A stretch of 52,500 nt of DNA from Chrysomallon squamiferum (GCA_012295275.1 CM022667.1:9185038-9237537), one strand, 5' to 3'; numbered from the stretch's first letter, positions 22,414 to 39,797 are shown. Numbers and translations are program-made. Notes: generated by a model not told the origin, from the letters alone.

Positions 22414-23635
22414 GCTCCTCCTCATCATCAAATACGGAACCATGACTACATTTGGTCAGCAGACATTACCATATCCATATTAGATTATTAACCCCAAAAA
22501 GATTTAGTAATAATAATAAAACAATTAACAATAAATTTAGCTGAAAGTTTAAGAAATCTGTATTAGTCAAACTGCACTAACATCGTTAAGCCAACAAAGT
22601 ATAAATTAGTTTCAGCGAATTAGAAAATAAGTTTGATTATAAGTGACGATCCATTGCTCCTCTGCAACCATCTCTAAGCAAGATTTAAGAAAATAAAATG
22701 TCTAACACTGAAGATTAACCAGCGAGCCGCTAATCCTGGCCCCGAGACAAATTAAAATGAATATTTTTCGTCCTGATCGTTCTGTATGAACGATCTCTTA
22801 CTGTGTTTTCAGAACCTGTGACGACTCTGAAAGAAGCTGACGTGTCTCTGATGGCTTCGGCCGCGTGCAGGTTGGTTCTGGCAGCTCTGAGTTCTGTTGA
22901 CGTCAACATCAAATCGCCAGCTGACGCTATCTGTACAAACCCACAGTCGTCAAAGGGATCTGCGTGTAAGGTAAAAACAGCTTTTTGTATCTCTAGAGCA
23001 AATTGACTATGCAGACTTGTTTTGTCTAGAACAAAATGTGTATACAAACTGTTTTGACTAGTACAAAACGTGTATACAGACTGTATGACTAGAACAAAAA
23101 GTATATTCAGACTGTTTTCTTTAGAACAAAACGTGTATACAGACTGTTTTCTCTAGAACAAAGTTTGTATACAGACTATAGTGTCTAGAACAAAAGCTAT
23201 ACATAAAATGCTATATAGAGGACACTCTATACAGAACAAATTATTTACACAGACCATATATGTAACAATATAAGACTGTGGTACAGAAAGTTATATCTGT
23301 TTACTTATTTATTTATTTGTTTGTTTATTTGTTTATTTATTTATTTATTTATACATTTATTTATTTACATATTTATTATTTATTTATTTGTACATTTATT
23401 TATTTATTTATTTATTTATACATTTATTTATTTATTTATTTGCTTGTTAATCAACATATTTATCTGTCAGCTGGACGAAGGAGGTATGTTACTATGTCAG
23501 GATCAAGGAGACGAACGTGGACAGAACTGGATTCTAGCAGGACTAACGTTTGGTTCTCCTTGTAACTCGTCTTTGCCCAGTACCTTCGTGAACGTCACCA
23601 GTAATCTAGAATTCATTACATCTAAGCTGTCATAG
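19588..23635 (+). CDS. SPH-B: secreted inactive serine-protease homologue
   Basis: Eight exons: 19588-19669, 20066-20137, 20537-20713, 20832-21021, 21399-21505, 22061-22204, 22813-22970 and 23471-23635. They give 364 residues. Signal peptide about 1-20 (starts [18 protein letters not shown]). Cassette C-x8-C-x-Y-CC-x4-CC plus C-x4-C-x-C. Thr/Pro linker of about 45 residues. Cleavage site R122|ILGG. Q169 replaces His57 (TSKQC), D211 matches Asp102 (GDIALV), E313 replaces Ser195, and Leu replaces Gly193 (LDEGG), so the oxyanion hole is lost too. Asp194 and the disulfide cysteines remain. It shares FADS..YLETKR and CERPWMVHF-type blocks with SPH-C and -D. Polyadenylation signal at 23670. Function unknown; probably an extracellular ligand, decoy or adaptor rather than an enzyme. 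Confidence 0.87.
19912..19968. repeat. (GA)n in SPH-B intron 1
   Basis: Pure AG dinucleotides. A (CATA)n run at 19679-19742 lies just after the exon 1 donor. Confidence 0.95.
21026..21312. repeat. (CTA)n array in SPH-B intron 4
   Basis: About 290 bases of CTA units starting four bases after the exon 4 donor. It produces poly-Leu and poly-Thr open frames that are not genes. Confidence 0.95.
21512..21965. repeat. (TCTA/TCTG)n array in SPH-B intron 5
   Basis: About 450 bases, mostly TCTA with TCTG blocks, starting right after the exon 5 donor. Confidence 0.95.
22376..22432. repeat. (CAT)n in SPH-B intron 6
   Basis: Trinucleotide run with one CTC interruption. Confidence 0.9.
23010..23245. repeat. 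about 32-bp tandem repeat in SPH-B intron 7
   Basis: The landmark TCTAGAACAAA and its variants recur near 23031, 23063, 23094, 23126, 23158 and 23190 (spacing 31-33 bases), each followed by GTGTATACAGACTGTTTT-like sequence. Two weaker copies follow. A (TTTA)n array succeeds it at 23300-23455. Confidence 0.82.
23300..23458. repeat. (TTTA)n array before SPH-B exon 8
   Basis: T-rich tetranucleotide array abutting the exon 8 acceptor at 23470. Confidence 0.93.
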
Positions 23636-23914
23636 AGAAACGAGCCATTTCAGTCTCACTGAGAAGTATAATAAAACACAGATTTTAAAATCGTTTAATG
23701 TTTGTTTTCTTACGCAGGCACAGACAGAGAAATCTAACGTTTAGTTTATTATATCAGTCACTCGTACTACGTTATGCAGAGCTAGAGTGATAGAAATAGA
23801 GAGATAGATTACACAGATATAGTTAAATAAAGATATAGAGATAGATAAATATAGATAGATATATGTATGTATCTCTCTCTCTCTCTATATATATATATAT
23901 GCTTATGTATGTAT

Positions 23915-24051
<137 letters not shown>

Positions 24052-24528
24052 GTTCACACAAACACACATATGTTTCCTATATCGCTTTTTCTCACAACGT
24101 AAATACAGTTCAGTACCAGCGAATCGACTTTCTAGCAATAAGTATAGTACAGAAGTAGACGTCTGCTACATTTGCAAATCGGCAAAATGTCTGAACATTG
24201 ACCTAAGAACACCAGTTCGGTTTAGAGAAGGGAGCTGTCTGAGAAATAATAATAATAAAAAAAATCCTACCAGTCCGTTATACTGCAGTTAGAATAGAAT
24301 TTGCATTACAGTACAGGCCATCCACAGTCTTACGAGAAACTTTTAAATGTAACCTAATATTAAAACATGAACGTTTACACTTCACAAAGTGTGTCACGTT
24401 TCACTTGAAGATAATTAATCGACGACAGCTATGTTCATTCGTATTAGCTTTCGTGGTGTCAATTCGTTCAACATTAGGCACTACACTCACTGTTTTAGTT
24501 CCCGGTATCAAGACACACATACATATAT

Positions 24529-24658
<130 letters not shown>

Positions 24659-25096
24659 ACGTACACAAAGCATTCCCACAGGACCTTCCTGCTGTTATAT
24701 AACTTTCAAAAGTAAGCGTCCTACTATGACCCCACACAAATAATTAATTTTCATGATTCATCCAAAACAATAACGTATACAGCAAGTTTGGTTTAACACT
24801 TCAGTGATTACGAAGTTTTTAAATAGCTGAATTAAAAGTATAGTTAATAGTTATGGAGATACACCTTTTCAGTTTTAACTCATTCTTAACTCATTCTCTC
24901 TCTGTCTGTTTTTCCATCTATCTATTAATCTATCTGTCTGTCTGTCTATCTATCTATCAACCCATCTATCTAGTTTTCTCTCATATTCTCTCTCTTTCTC
25001 TGAATCGCATATTATTTTTGTCTTTCTTTCTTTCTTTTTCTTTTGAACTTTCTCTGCCTACAATCAATACGGATATACATTCTTTTTGTCTTTGTC

Positions 25097-25197
<101 letters not shown>

Positions 25198-25594
25198 TGG
25201 CACTGACGTTTGCAATTCTTTTCACTACACTTCTGTATCATTCACACACGTGCTCTTCAGAAAAACACAAACAATACTTACCAAATCACCTTCGTTTTCT
25301 ATTCAAACGTGGTCAGAAGATTTCCTTCTTGTGTCATCTGGAGCTTGGCTTCTACCTTAACGAATCAAATATTTCTAACAAACATATCACATTATAAATC
25401 CTGTTTCTATTATTTGATAACCCCGATGAAACCGATTCGAATTGAAATAATAATAAAAATAAATCTCACCCTTTGTCTGCAAATCACGAAATAGAGTTTT
25501 CTAGCTGTCTTTACGTGCCATAAACGACGCTGAATATTCCGGGTGCTTCCTTGTAGAGAACAATCACGAAAAGACGTCCAGACATCTGACAGGG

Positions 25595-25602
25595 TATATA
25601 AG
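25595..25602 (+). promoter_or_regulatory. TATA box of SPH-C
   Basis: TATATAAG lies 67 bases before the SPH-C start codon. It is the best TATA match among the four array genes. Confidence 0.6.
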
Positions 25603-25668
25603 TAGAGGGTTGACTGGTGAGGAAAACTAAAAGGACCAGAGAAAGACTCTAGGACAGGAATTCTCGCA

Positions 25669-30446
<4,778 letters not shown>

Positions 30447-31245
30447 AAGAAGAAAAAAAAACTGGAACGAAAACCAGATACACTACTGATCAGTAGAAAT
30501 TAAAATGTAGTCGAAAAGCAATCGCCTTTTTTTCTTGTTTGTTTTTTATTTTTTTATTTATTATTTTTTTTTTTTTTTGGTATTTTGAATACTCGTGATT
30601 TTTGCTCTCACGAATCGAAATGGTATACGACTGTTGTATCACGTGACTTGTTATAACACATTGACGTGTGTGTGTGTGTGTGTGTATGTGTGTTTGTTTG
30701 TGTCTGTATGTCTCTGTGTGTGTAGGTGTTTTTTTTTTAATGAAAAATGCTTTTTAAAATGGTAGTTTACGATCTGAACCAGTAATTAAAGCAACAACTC
30801 TGAACAAAATAACAAATTCCATCCCAGAAAACTAAATTTTTGGTCATCATATCTTGCCACTACATATACTACATACCATATATATGTAGTCTCTTTATAT
30901 ATCTTACATTTGGCGTACATATTTACGTCTGTCTGTCAGTCGTTTAGTACTTTTGTACTTATATATTAATACAAATACTTAAAACCACATATTTATTTTT
31001 CGTTTTGTATATTGTCTGTATGTGCGTGTGTGCGTGTTTTTTTGTTAGTTTGGTCACTAAAGACGTTTCGCTTATATTTGCATTGAAAACGAACTGATAT
31101 GTTGATCAAACTGGTCAGCTTCAAACAATACAAAACCTTTCTGAACGTCCTTATGTATGTATATTACATGTTATTTTCATAAAATGGATTAAAAAATAAA
31201 ATAAAATAATATAAAATAATAAATAAATAAATAAATAAATAAATA

Positions 31246-31279
<34 letters not shown>

Positions 31280-31629
31280 AATAAACATAAGCAAAAAAAT
31301 AAAACAACAAAATAAATATAAAAAAAAAAATAATAATAATAAAAATAAAACAGTAACAACAAAACAACAACAGAACAAATAAAAAATAAGATTTTTTCTT
31401 TTTTTTTTAATCCATAACAGCAGGTTCAGTTTCAATACAGTCTTTAAAAAGCAGGCTCTTCTTAAACAAATACCAGCCCTGCTTGTCAGATATTCAAACT
31501 AAAGACAGATTAACAATGGATTAATGAACAAATGAAAGAATGAAAAAACGAATGGACAGATAATTGTTTTATAACTCGTGATGAGATACCAGTTTAAAGC
31601 TTTTATGTTTTCACAAACATTAGCTATCT

Positions 31630-31890
31630 GTCTGTCTGTCTATGTATGTCTATCTGTCTATCTGTCTGTCTGTCTGTCTATCTTTCCATCTGCCTGTCTT
31701 GTTCTCTTTCTATATGCATGTATGTATGTGTGTGTGTATCTATATATATGTATGTATGTGTATGTGTATGCATGTGTGTATGTATGTATGTGTGTGTATA
31801 TATATATATACATATATACATATATCTGTGTGTATATGTATATATATATATGTGAGTGTGTGTATATGTGTGTGTGCGTGCGTGCGTGTA
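31630..31890. repeat. TCTG to TATG compound array
   Basis: Starts as TCTG/TCTA units and changes into TATG/TG units. Confidence 0.88.
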
Positions 31891-32214
31891 TGTGTGTCAT
31901 TAAAAACGTATAATAATCATGGTGATACAGGTTTAAAGGGACTCAGCAGGGTTGATTTTAGACATTGATGAAAACACAAGCACCAGTTCATTCTGACGTT
32001 TCTCAGTTTTGTTTTTCTACTGAACACTCGCCCTCTGCTGCCGCACCCGAGTCTCACGCCTGTCTCCTGACTTATACTAAGTCTTGTACGAACAGTCTTT
32101 TCTTTTAAATCTTCTCTCTGTTTGAACTTCTGAAAATATAGAAAATTATTTTAAATATAAACAGAAAAAGTATCGCCTAACGGTATTAACAACAAAACAA
32201 CGCATACAAGCGCA

Positions 32215-32355
32215 AATATATATATATATATATACACACATACATACATACATATATATATGTTCGTACGTACATACATACATACAAACATACATACATA
32301 CATTCATACGTACATACATACATACATACGTACGTACGTACGTATATATATATAT
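32215..32355. repeat. (CATA/CGTA)n array 5' of SINE copy 3
   Basis: Tetranucleotide array. A second short CGTA run at 32428-32444 directly precedes the SINE. Confidence 0.9.
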
Positions 32356-32454
32356 AGTAGATATTATAGACATATCAGAGACAGTGAAAGAACATTACAT
32401 GAGATTTTCTAGTACATATATACATTATGTACGTACGTACATACATGTAAATAT

Positions 32455-32675
32455 ACTTACCTTTTGTCTTGATGGATGAACGGTAAAGTTGTCCACTTTC
32501 GGAAAAACGGTGAAAGAATGGATGTCATACGTTCGAGTCTCGTCTGCGGCATCTGACGGGTTTGTGATGTCGTGATTGGACTTTGTCCTCCTGCGCCAGT
32601 GCGTTCCCGAATATTGTCTATGTGCAGAGTCTATTCAGACGTACATAAGACAGAGAATATTCAAAATCCTAAAGA
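32455..32675 (+). mobile_element. tRNA-derived SINE, copy 3 (full length)
   Basis: Same block order as copy 2: head with GATGGATGAACGG at the A-box, CGTTCGAGTCTCGTC at the B-box, body GTTTGTGATGTCGTGATTGG and TTTGTCCTCCTGCGCCAGTG, 3' AGAGTCTATTCAGACGTA and terminal AAAATCCTAAAG. The A-box is more eroded than in copy 2. Confidence 0.88.
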
Positions 32676-33107
32676 TATACACATATATTCATACATACAT
32701 TATGTTTTACAAAGATTTTACAAATAAATTCGGTTAAGAATATTCAGAAGTTTTGAAATGTTTTCTCGAATTATTATTATTTTTTTTTTTCTTGGATTTT
32801 AAGAAAGGATACTTTCTAAATAGGTTTTGAAACAGTTTTAGAGATGTACCGTTTTGTTCTGGAAGTTGTATTTATATATACCTCTGAACGCTTTTCGATA
32901 TATTTTTAAAACATCATATGACTGCGAATCTGTCATATAATAACACGATGGCAAAATAATAAACAACTATGTAGCCAAACACAGCCCAGAACCAGTTAAC
33001 TAATTTTAAAACTAAACATATCAAATATACATTACAATGGTCAACTTTAAATAAACTGGAATCCCTAAAGATAATATATATATATATATATATAAAACTC
33101 ACTGGGT

Positions 33108-33110
33108 CAA

Positions 33111-33165
<55 letters not shown>

Positions 33166-33174
33166 TATATATAT

Positions 33175-33211
<37 letters not shown>

Positions 33212-33212
33212 T
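33108..33212. repeat. (AAT)n followed by (TA)n
   Basis: Simple-sequence compound array. Confidence 0.95.
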
Positions 33213-33817
33213 ATATATATAAAAACATAGATACATAGAATATATATATTTTCAAAGTAGGAATTAAAAAATTATTATGCTAATTATTTTGAGTCAAGTG
33301 AGTTTTTTGTTATTGAAACAACATAGCGACATAGGGCACTTTTTCAAAGTTCATGATAAACGCTTTTCTATCTATGAAAAAAAAAAAAAAAAATATGAGT
33401 ATGAAATAACGTCATATCGCGATATTTTTTTAGTTTTATTTCTTTTTGTTCTGTTTCTTTTTTGTTTTTTGTTTTTGTTTTTTTAACGTAGAAATATTTC
33501 GCGTGCTTCCTGGTTTATTAGGTCACCGAGCACGTCTGTATGTGCACCAAGTTCACTGTTTACACCATTACGTTTACAAAACTGTTTTCTCTTCTTTTCA
33601 TAATCCCCACGATTCGTCTCGTCAGTGTAAACACTGAACCGGCTTCGTAAAACATCCAATCTCTGTGTTACACGAGCTCATAATCACAACAGTATTTCCG
33701 TGTAGTTAGCACATACAGTACGCCGCTTTTTTAAAAATTATTATTATTATTATTATTATTAACAGTTCAAAGAGCTGTTCAACGCAATGATGGAACAGTA
33801 ACAACAAACTAAAAATG

Positions 33818-33849
<32 letters not shown>

Positions 33850-33958
33850 CCACAGATTTATTATACTCGTCACGAATTAGGCACGAAATCTTGTGTTCGT
33901 GGTTAGTTTCCTGGTTCTGATTTTATTTCAGAAGAAACATCAAAAAGTTTTGTTGCTC

Positions 33959-33965
33959 TATAAAT
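33959..33965 (+). promoter_or_regulatory. TATA box of SPH-D
   Basis: TATAAAT 57 bases before the first ATG of SPH-D. Confidence 0.5.
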
Positions 33966-34021
33966 TGACTGATAGTTTTTGGGGTTTTTTTTTTTTAATT
34001 TAGTACAGTTAGAAGACCGGC

Positions 34022-34284
34022 ATGATGGCAACTTTCAGAATTTCACTTTGCGTTTTCTTCTTTCAGTGGCTTTTCTCTTCAGCTGCATATGTTCCGTCGT
34101 TTTGTCGTGAGTATTGTCGTTAACGTCATCGTTGTCGTCGTCGTTGTTGTTGTTGCGTTGTCGTTGTCGTTCTTATTATTTTAATTTCGTTTAACGTTTG
34201 ATTTAATTTAACAATTAAGAATATTTGTTTTTAATTATTCGATTAATCTAAAATAATAAATAAAAATGAAATGATAAAAAACCC

Positions 34285-34331
<47 letters not shown>

Positions 34332-34619
34332 CAATAATAATAATAATAATAACAACAACAACAATAACAACAATAATAAATAAATAAATAAAACGATAAA
34401 TAAATAAATAAATAAATAAACAAACAAACAAATAAATACAGACGATAATAACACAGAAATCTATTTGACTCAAAATTTTATATTTAATTTTTGTTTTATT
34501 TCAAAGGAAGATGCGAAATTAGCACTCAAGATCCATACTGTTTGTACTGCTGCTCTGTATTCGAATGCTTTAATTCAGGTAATCTGTATTTCTACTTGAG
34601 TGTTTTTATTATATATATG

Positions 34620-34650
<31 letters not shown>

Positions 34651-35854
34651 TCGTTTTTTCTTCTATAGAATGGTATTAGAGCAGACATATAGTGCAAATA
34701 TTGAGACATTGGTTTTCTTAGCTCTTATTGTTTTCCATCAATTTCTTTCTCATTCATTTAACAAAAATTGATCTCTGTAACTTTCTGTCTATCGAACTGC
34801 ACATACTATAAAAATATATCGGTGTGCTAATCGATACATCGAACCAGAGTGCGATACAGTGATAATACACGTCAAAGTGTAATGTTGACAGTTAATATAT
34901 AATTACTGTCATCATTGTAACGATATTGATATAGTGTTAAATGTAACTAAAGCCGATTAATATCTAAAACTGGTACAAACGTAACAAAAGTCCGGCATTT
35001 TATCTACAAAAGCGATAATGTATATTCATGTAAATATAACAAATATTCGTAATTCTACAAAGAGTATAAATGTAATCAAAGGTTGGTTAGATTTACAAAT
35101 AGGATAACGTAATAATAGATAAATATAACGAAAGCTCCGTAATGTTGACAAATAGGATAATGTAATCATATATAAATGTAACAAAAGCTCCGTAATGTTG
35201 ACAAAAAGAATAATAACGTAATTACATATAAATGTAATCAAAGCTCCATAATGTTGACAAATAGGATAACCTAATTATATATAAATGTATCAAAAGCTCC
35301 GTAATGTTGACAAATATGATAACGTAATTCCATATAAATGTAACTAAAGCTCCATAATGTTGACATAAAGAATAATAACGTAATTACATATAAATGTAAT
35401 AAAAGCTCGTAATGTTGACAAATAGGATAACGTAATTCCATATAAATCTAACTAAAGCTCCAAAATGTTGACAAAAAGAATAATAACGTAATTATATATA
35501 AATGTAATCAAAGCTCCGTAATGTTGACAAATAGAATGACGTAATTATATATAAATGTAAACAAAGATCCACAGTGTCTACAAATAGAGTCCAGGTCTTT
35601 ACACAAAGGTTAACACCAATTACATAAATGAATTTAATGTAACGCTTATGACGACTACAAATACGATATCGATTTACAGTTATATGTAACCAAAGCCTCA
35701 TAATGTCTACAGATAGGATAACGTTATTACACGTAACCGTAACCCAAACTCGGTAATGTCTACAAATGTCTACAAATACACGTAAACATCATGACAGTGA
35801 AAATAACAAATATGTTACAACTTCTGTAACTTGGTTAGAAGCGCTGATTTTTTA

Positions 35855-35902
<48 letters not shown>

Positions 35903-36301
35903 TTGTTTCTATATTTAAAAATCCGTAACAAAGAATCTGTGTCATCTGCATCATTTTCTAAAATTATTTATCGATTAAAGGAAGTAAAAACATATTATCA
36001 TATAAACGTGTTTTTTTTAAAGAGACAGCTGAAGAAGAGTGTCGAAGTATCCAATGTGGTTGTACGACAACAGCAACAACGACCCCTGAAACAGACGTTA
36101 AGACAGCTGCCCCGACTTCTACTTTAACACCAGCGACTACGAAACAAAGAAGTAAGTAAATTCAGTAACATTTTTCACCTTCTAAATTTGTTTTGATTGT
36201 AGGGACTGAGTTTGAGACAGAGTTTGTGTATAGACCAAAAGTTATGTCAACATTGTCAAGGCATTAATGATGATGATGATGATGATGATAATAATAATAC
36301 A

Positions 36302-36348
<47 letters not shown>

Positions 36349-36810
36349 CAATAATAATTATAATAATAATAATAATGATAAACAATAATAATTAATAATA
36401 AACTACTAATAATAATTATAATAATAATAATAATAATAATAATAAAATAATTAATAAATACTAAAATAATAAAAATAATTGGTAATAATTAATAATAATA
36501 ACAATACAAATAATAAGAAGAAGAAGAAGAAGAATAATAATAAAGAAGAAGAAGAAGAAGAAGAAGAAGAACTGAAAAGAAAGTAATAAACATTTCTTTC
36601 AGTGTGTCATCTACGTCAGTCGGGGTCACGTGTTTTGGGCGGGGACTCAGTGAGTGTGTGTGACAGGCCGTGGATGGTTCACTTCGTAATGAAAAGTGCA
36701 GAGTCCGTGTTTCCGTTCTGTTCCGGTGTCCTCGTCGGCGAAAACCACATCCTAACTTCCTCAAACTGTGCAGAGATGTAAGTTTAGTGCTTTTATATAT
36801 AACCGTATAC

Positions 36811-36861
<51 letters not shown>

Positions 36862-37467
36862 ATAATAATACTAATACTGATGCTAACTACTAATAATGAT
36901 GTGGAGGAGGAGGATAAAGATAATAATCTAATAATGAAGATGATAATCATAATGATAATCATGATGTCAATAATAACAATATCAATAACAATAAATCATA
37001 AATAAACATATTTTCCAAGTGTGAATTTATTTCCATAATTTATGTTTCGCTGTTTGTACGAAACAAAGAAAATATACACCCCCACCACCACACCAGAATA
37101 ACAGTATATTACACAGGGAGAGAACTGCTAATAAATCATGTCGTTTGCAGGATTAGTTCTTCCAGTGTTAACACACTCGCTCGCTTTGCCGATTCCCAGA
37201 CCTACTTAGAAACTGAAAGACCAATTAGTCCGGAAAACATCAACGTAAAAGGTATCGCTGGAAAAAACCCCACAAAAAAACATTTATTATTTGTATGGTT
37301 ATAGACACGCGGTTAATTCTAAAGCTGCGTTCACAGTGTGTGATTTGTTGTTCCAGCTTGTAAGATAGTCGTAAGTCGTTATCGGTGTCGTACCGACTAG
37401 AACTCAAAATTTGTTTGAGAAAATTAGTAAAATAATCTGTAATACACATTAATGTCCCTTAGATTTT

Positions 37468-37550
<83 letters not shown>

Positions 37551-37888
37551 CATGAATGTACATATATATTTTTGGGTAAATGTGATTTCAGTTACGGTTT
37601 TCGAACAAACATTAAGATGCTGGAGTCTGTGAAGAATCTGAAAACGTCATGTTAGAAATGAACAGTGTATGATCTTGCCTTTTCAGATGACATTGCTGTT
37701 GTGAAGTTCAGTCCTAGAATACCGCGGGGTGAACATTTCTGCATACAGACTGTCTGCCTGCCTGACAGCACGACGCGTTTCACTGAAGATGCAAATCAAC
37801 AGTGCAAAATAGCATCGTGGGGCTGGAGAGGTGTTTATGACGTCGTTCTCTCTCTCCCCATCTGCCTGTCTGTCTGTCTGTCTGTCTG

Positions 37889-37956
<68 letters not shown>

Positions 37957-39112
37957 GCTTTCTGGGATAAATCTCAAAGTAATCTCTCTTTCTTTCTCTC
38001 GTTCTTTCAGTTTGTCTGTCTCTGATGATGTCTATAATCTATCTGACTATATATATATATATGTATGTACGTACGTATGTATGTATGTATGTATGTATGT
38101 ATGTATGTATGTATGTATATATGTATGTATGTACGTACGTAGTATCTTCGTGTGTATGTTAATAGATCTCTACGATATTGTTTTCTGAATATTTTAGAGA
38201 AAGAACCGAGTGATATTCTTAGCATGTCCACTCTTCAAGAAGCGAACGTAACCCTCTTATCCTCCGACACGTGCAAACTTGTCCTTTCTGTACTTGCTAA
38301 CTACAACACCGAGGTGGACTCGCCTGCTAATGGAGGAATTTGCACAAACCCTGTAAATGCCAGCAGCTCAGCCTGTCCGGTAATTATTATTTGATCAATT
38401 TTTATTTTGAATTTTTTATTTTTTAAAAAGAAAAAAAAAAAGAACAACACAAGAATAACAATTAAATAACAAACGCCTCAAGAAACAGTAAAGGTGCAAA
38501 ACGATCTCTCATATCATAAATATTCATCAGCTCGTTTTGAGACCAAGGTAATAAATTAGAACCAAGAATATCAACAACAACAAAAAAAAAAACAATAAAA
38601 ATAATAATAATAATAAAAAAAAAAATTTTTTAAATAAAAATAAAAAAAAAATAAAAAAATAATAAAAATTAAAAAAATTAAAAAATTAAAATTAAATAAA
38701 AATATAAATAAATAATATATAAATATAAATAACTAAAATAAAAATATAAATAAACAAACAAACAAACAAACAAACAAACAAACATGGGAACAAGGAAGCT
38801 CGTCGGACAAAGCACTTTTAACTGAGCGTCTAGACTTGATTAATTTCAATCTGAATAAAAAACGAGCGACATTTTCTGATCATTAAAATAAGTAAAAAAT
38901 AAATAAAAAATAAGAAAAGAAAAATACGGTGTTTGTCTGTTGACAGCTGGACGAGGGCGGGATGCTGCTTTGTCAGGACCAGGCTGACGAGACCGGGAAG
39001 AAACTGGATCCTGGCTGGCCTCGCTTTCGGGACCCCGTGCGACACGCGTGCGCCGAGCACGTTTGTGAACGTGACTAAGAGTCTAGACTTCATTAACACC
39101 AGTCTGCAATAA
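34022..39112 (+). CDS. SPH-D: secreted inactive serine-protease homologue, last exon frameshifted in this sequence
   Basis: Eight exons: 34022-34106, 34507-34578, 36023-36151, 36603-36777, 37151-37251, 37687-37830, 38198-38379 and 38947-39112. Two ATGs are adjacent (34022, 34025). Signal peptide about 1-23. Cassette C-x8-C-x-Y-CC-x4-C, with Phe replacing the last Cys, then C-x4-C-x-C. Linker about 30 residues. Cleavage site R105|VLGG. N150 replaces His57, D189 matches Asp102, E299 replaces Ser195 and Leu replaces Gly193. In exon 8 one surplus base in the run near 38998-39003 shifts the frame: the read frame ends at TAA 39076-39078, while the other frame keeps the family's LAG..FGTPC and STFVNVT blocks and ends at 39110-39112. 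This is either a sequencing or assembly slip or a real, recent loss. The conserved frame would give about 350 residues. Polyadenylation signals at 39108 and 39133. Confidence 0.82.
34290..34440. repeat. (AAT)n/(AAC)n/(AAAT)n arrays in SPH-D intron 1
   Basis: Low-complexity A-rich block between exon 1 and exon 2. Confidence 0.92.
35037..35780. repeat. 53/56-bp tandem repeat in SPH-D intron 2
   Basis: The landmark AAAGCTCCGTAATGTTGAC recurs near 35134, 35187, 35243, 35296, 35349, 35405, 35457, 35513 and, degenerate, 35566. Spacings are 53, 56, 53, 53, 56, 52, 56 and 53 bases. The two length classes differ by CAAATAGGATAACG versus CAAAAAGAATAATAACG. Units decay toward both ends. Confidence 0.9.
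35855..35902. repeat. (ATT)n in SPH-D intron 2
   Basis: Pure trinucleotide run following the 53/56-bp array. Confidence 0.95.
36265..36570. repeat. (AAT)n and (GAA)n arrays in SPH-D intron 3
   Basis: About 300 bases of AAT/ATG units ending in AAG/GAA units just before the exon 4 acceptor at 36602. Confidence 0.92.
36822..36862. repeat. (CA)n in SPH-D intron 4
   Basis: CA dinucleotide run starting about 45 bases after the exon 4 donor. Confidence 0.92.
37470..37547. repeat. (CT)n in SPH-D intron 5
   Basis: Pure CT dinucleotides, about 78 bases. Confidence 0.96.
37846..37954. repeat. (TCTG)n-(CT)n array in SPH-D intron 6
   Basis: Begins within 20 bases of the exon 6 donor. A (TATG)n array follows at 38050-38140. 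Confidence 0.94.
38050..38142. repeat. (TATG/TACG)n in SPH-D intron 6
   Basis: Tetranucleotide array, about 55 bases before the exon 7 acceptor at 38197. Confidence 0.93.
38796..38886 (+). pseudogene. decayed copy of the SPH exon 8 tail inside SPH-D intron 7
   Basis: This stretch aligns by eye with 39045-39138, the end of SPH-D exon 8 and its 3' UTR. Shared blocks are AGCAC.TTT, then GTCTAGACTT.ATTAA, a stop region, then ACATTTTCTGATCATTAAAA. Small deletions and stops destroy the reading frame. It sits 60-150 bases before the real exon 8, so it is probably a remnant of a local duplication or of a lost paralogue. No other exon of that copy is visible. Confidence 0.68.
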
Positions 39113-39225
39113 AACGACGATATTTTCTGATCATTAAAAAAAAAAAAAAAAAAAAAAAAAATGACATACCCCAAAAAATAAATAATAATAAAAAATAAAA
39201 ACCGTCAATGAAAAGAAAAGCCTGA

Positions 39226-39256
<31 letters not shown>

Positions 39257-39299
39257 ATACATTTTTGAATTTGTTCTTTATTATATGTGAACACAACAG

Positions 39300-39303
<4 letters not shown>

Positions 39304-39369
<66 letters not shown>
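39304..39369. repeat. (GA)n microsatellite
   Basis: Pure GA dinucleotides. Confidence 0.96.
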
Positions 39370-39371
<2 letters not shown>

Positions 39372-39679
39372 AAAATCAAGAAAATGGATTGTAAAAGGTT
39401 GGGTTTGCTTTTCTTACAATACACAAAAACACATACACACATACACATATACACATGTACTTAAGTTCCATAAGAAATATTATTAATTATTATCTCTAAC
39501 TGAAAAGGCGGGCGTGCATACACAAGCAAACACATCCACTAAATGCGCGCACTTCGGCACGCACAACACAAAAGAAAACGTACGCATGGTGCAAACACTT
39601 CCCTTCACATTTACACACGCACGAAAAGACAACTGCATTATTATAAATAAATAAATAGATAACGAAATTAAAACTATTA

Positions 39680-39749
39680 TTACTACTGAAATTACTACTA
39701 CTACTATTACTTCTACTACTACCTCTACTGGTACCAATACTACTACTAC

Positions 39750-39797
<48 letters not shown>

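Larger units (their letters stand above)
30447..33958. other. spacer between SPH-C and SPH-D
   Basis: The longest spacer in the array. It holds A-rich (AAAT)n sequence at 31190-31390, TCTG/TATG arrays at 31630-31890, a (CATA/CGTA)n array at 32215-32350, SINE copy 3 at 32455-32675, and (AAT)n plus (TA)n at 33108-33210. No exon or SPH relic recognised. Confidence 0.6.
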
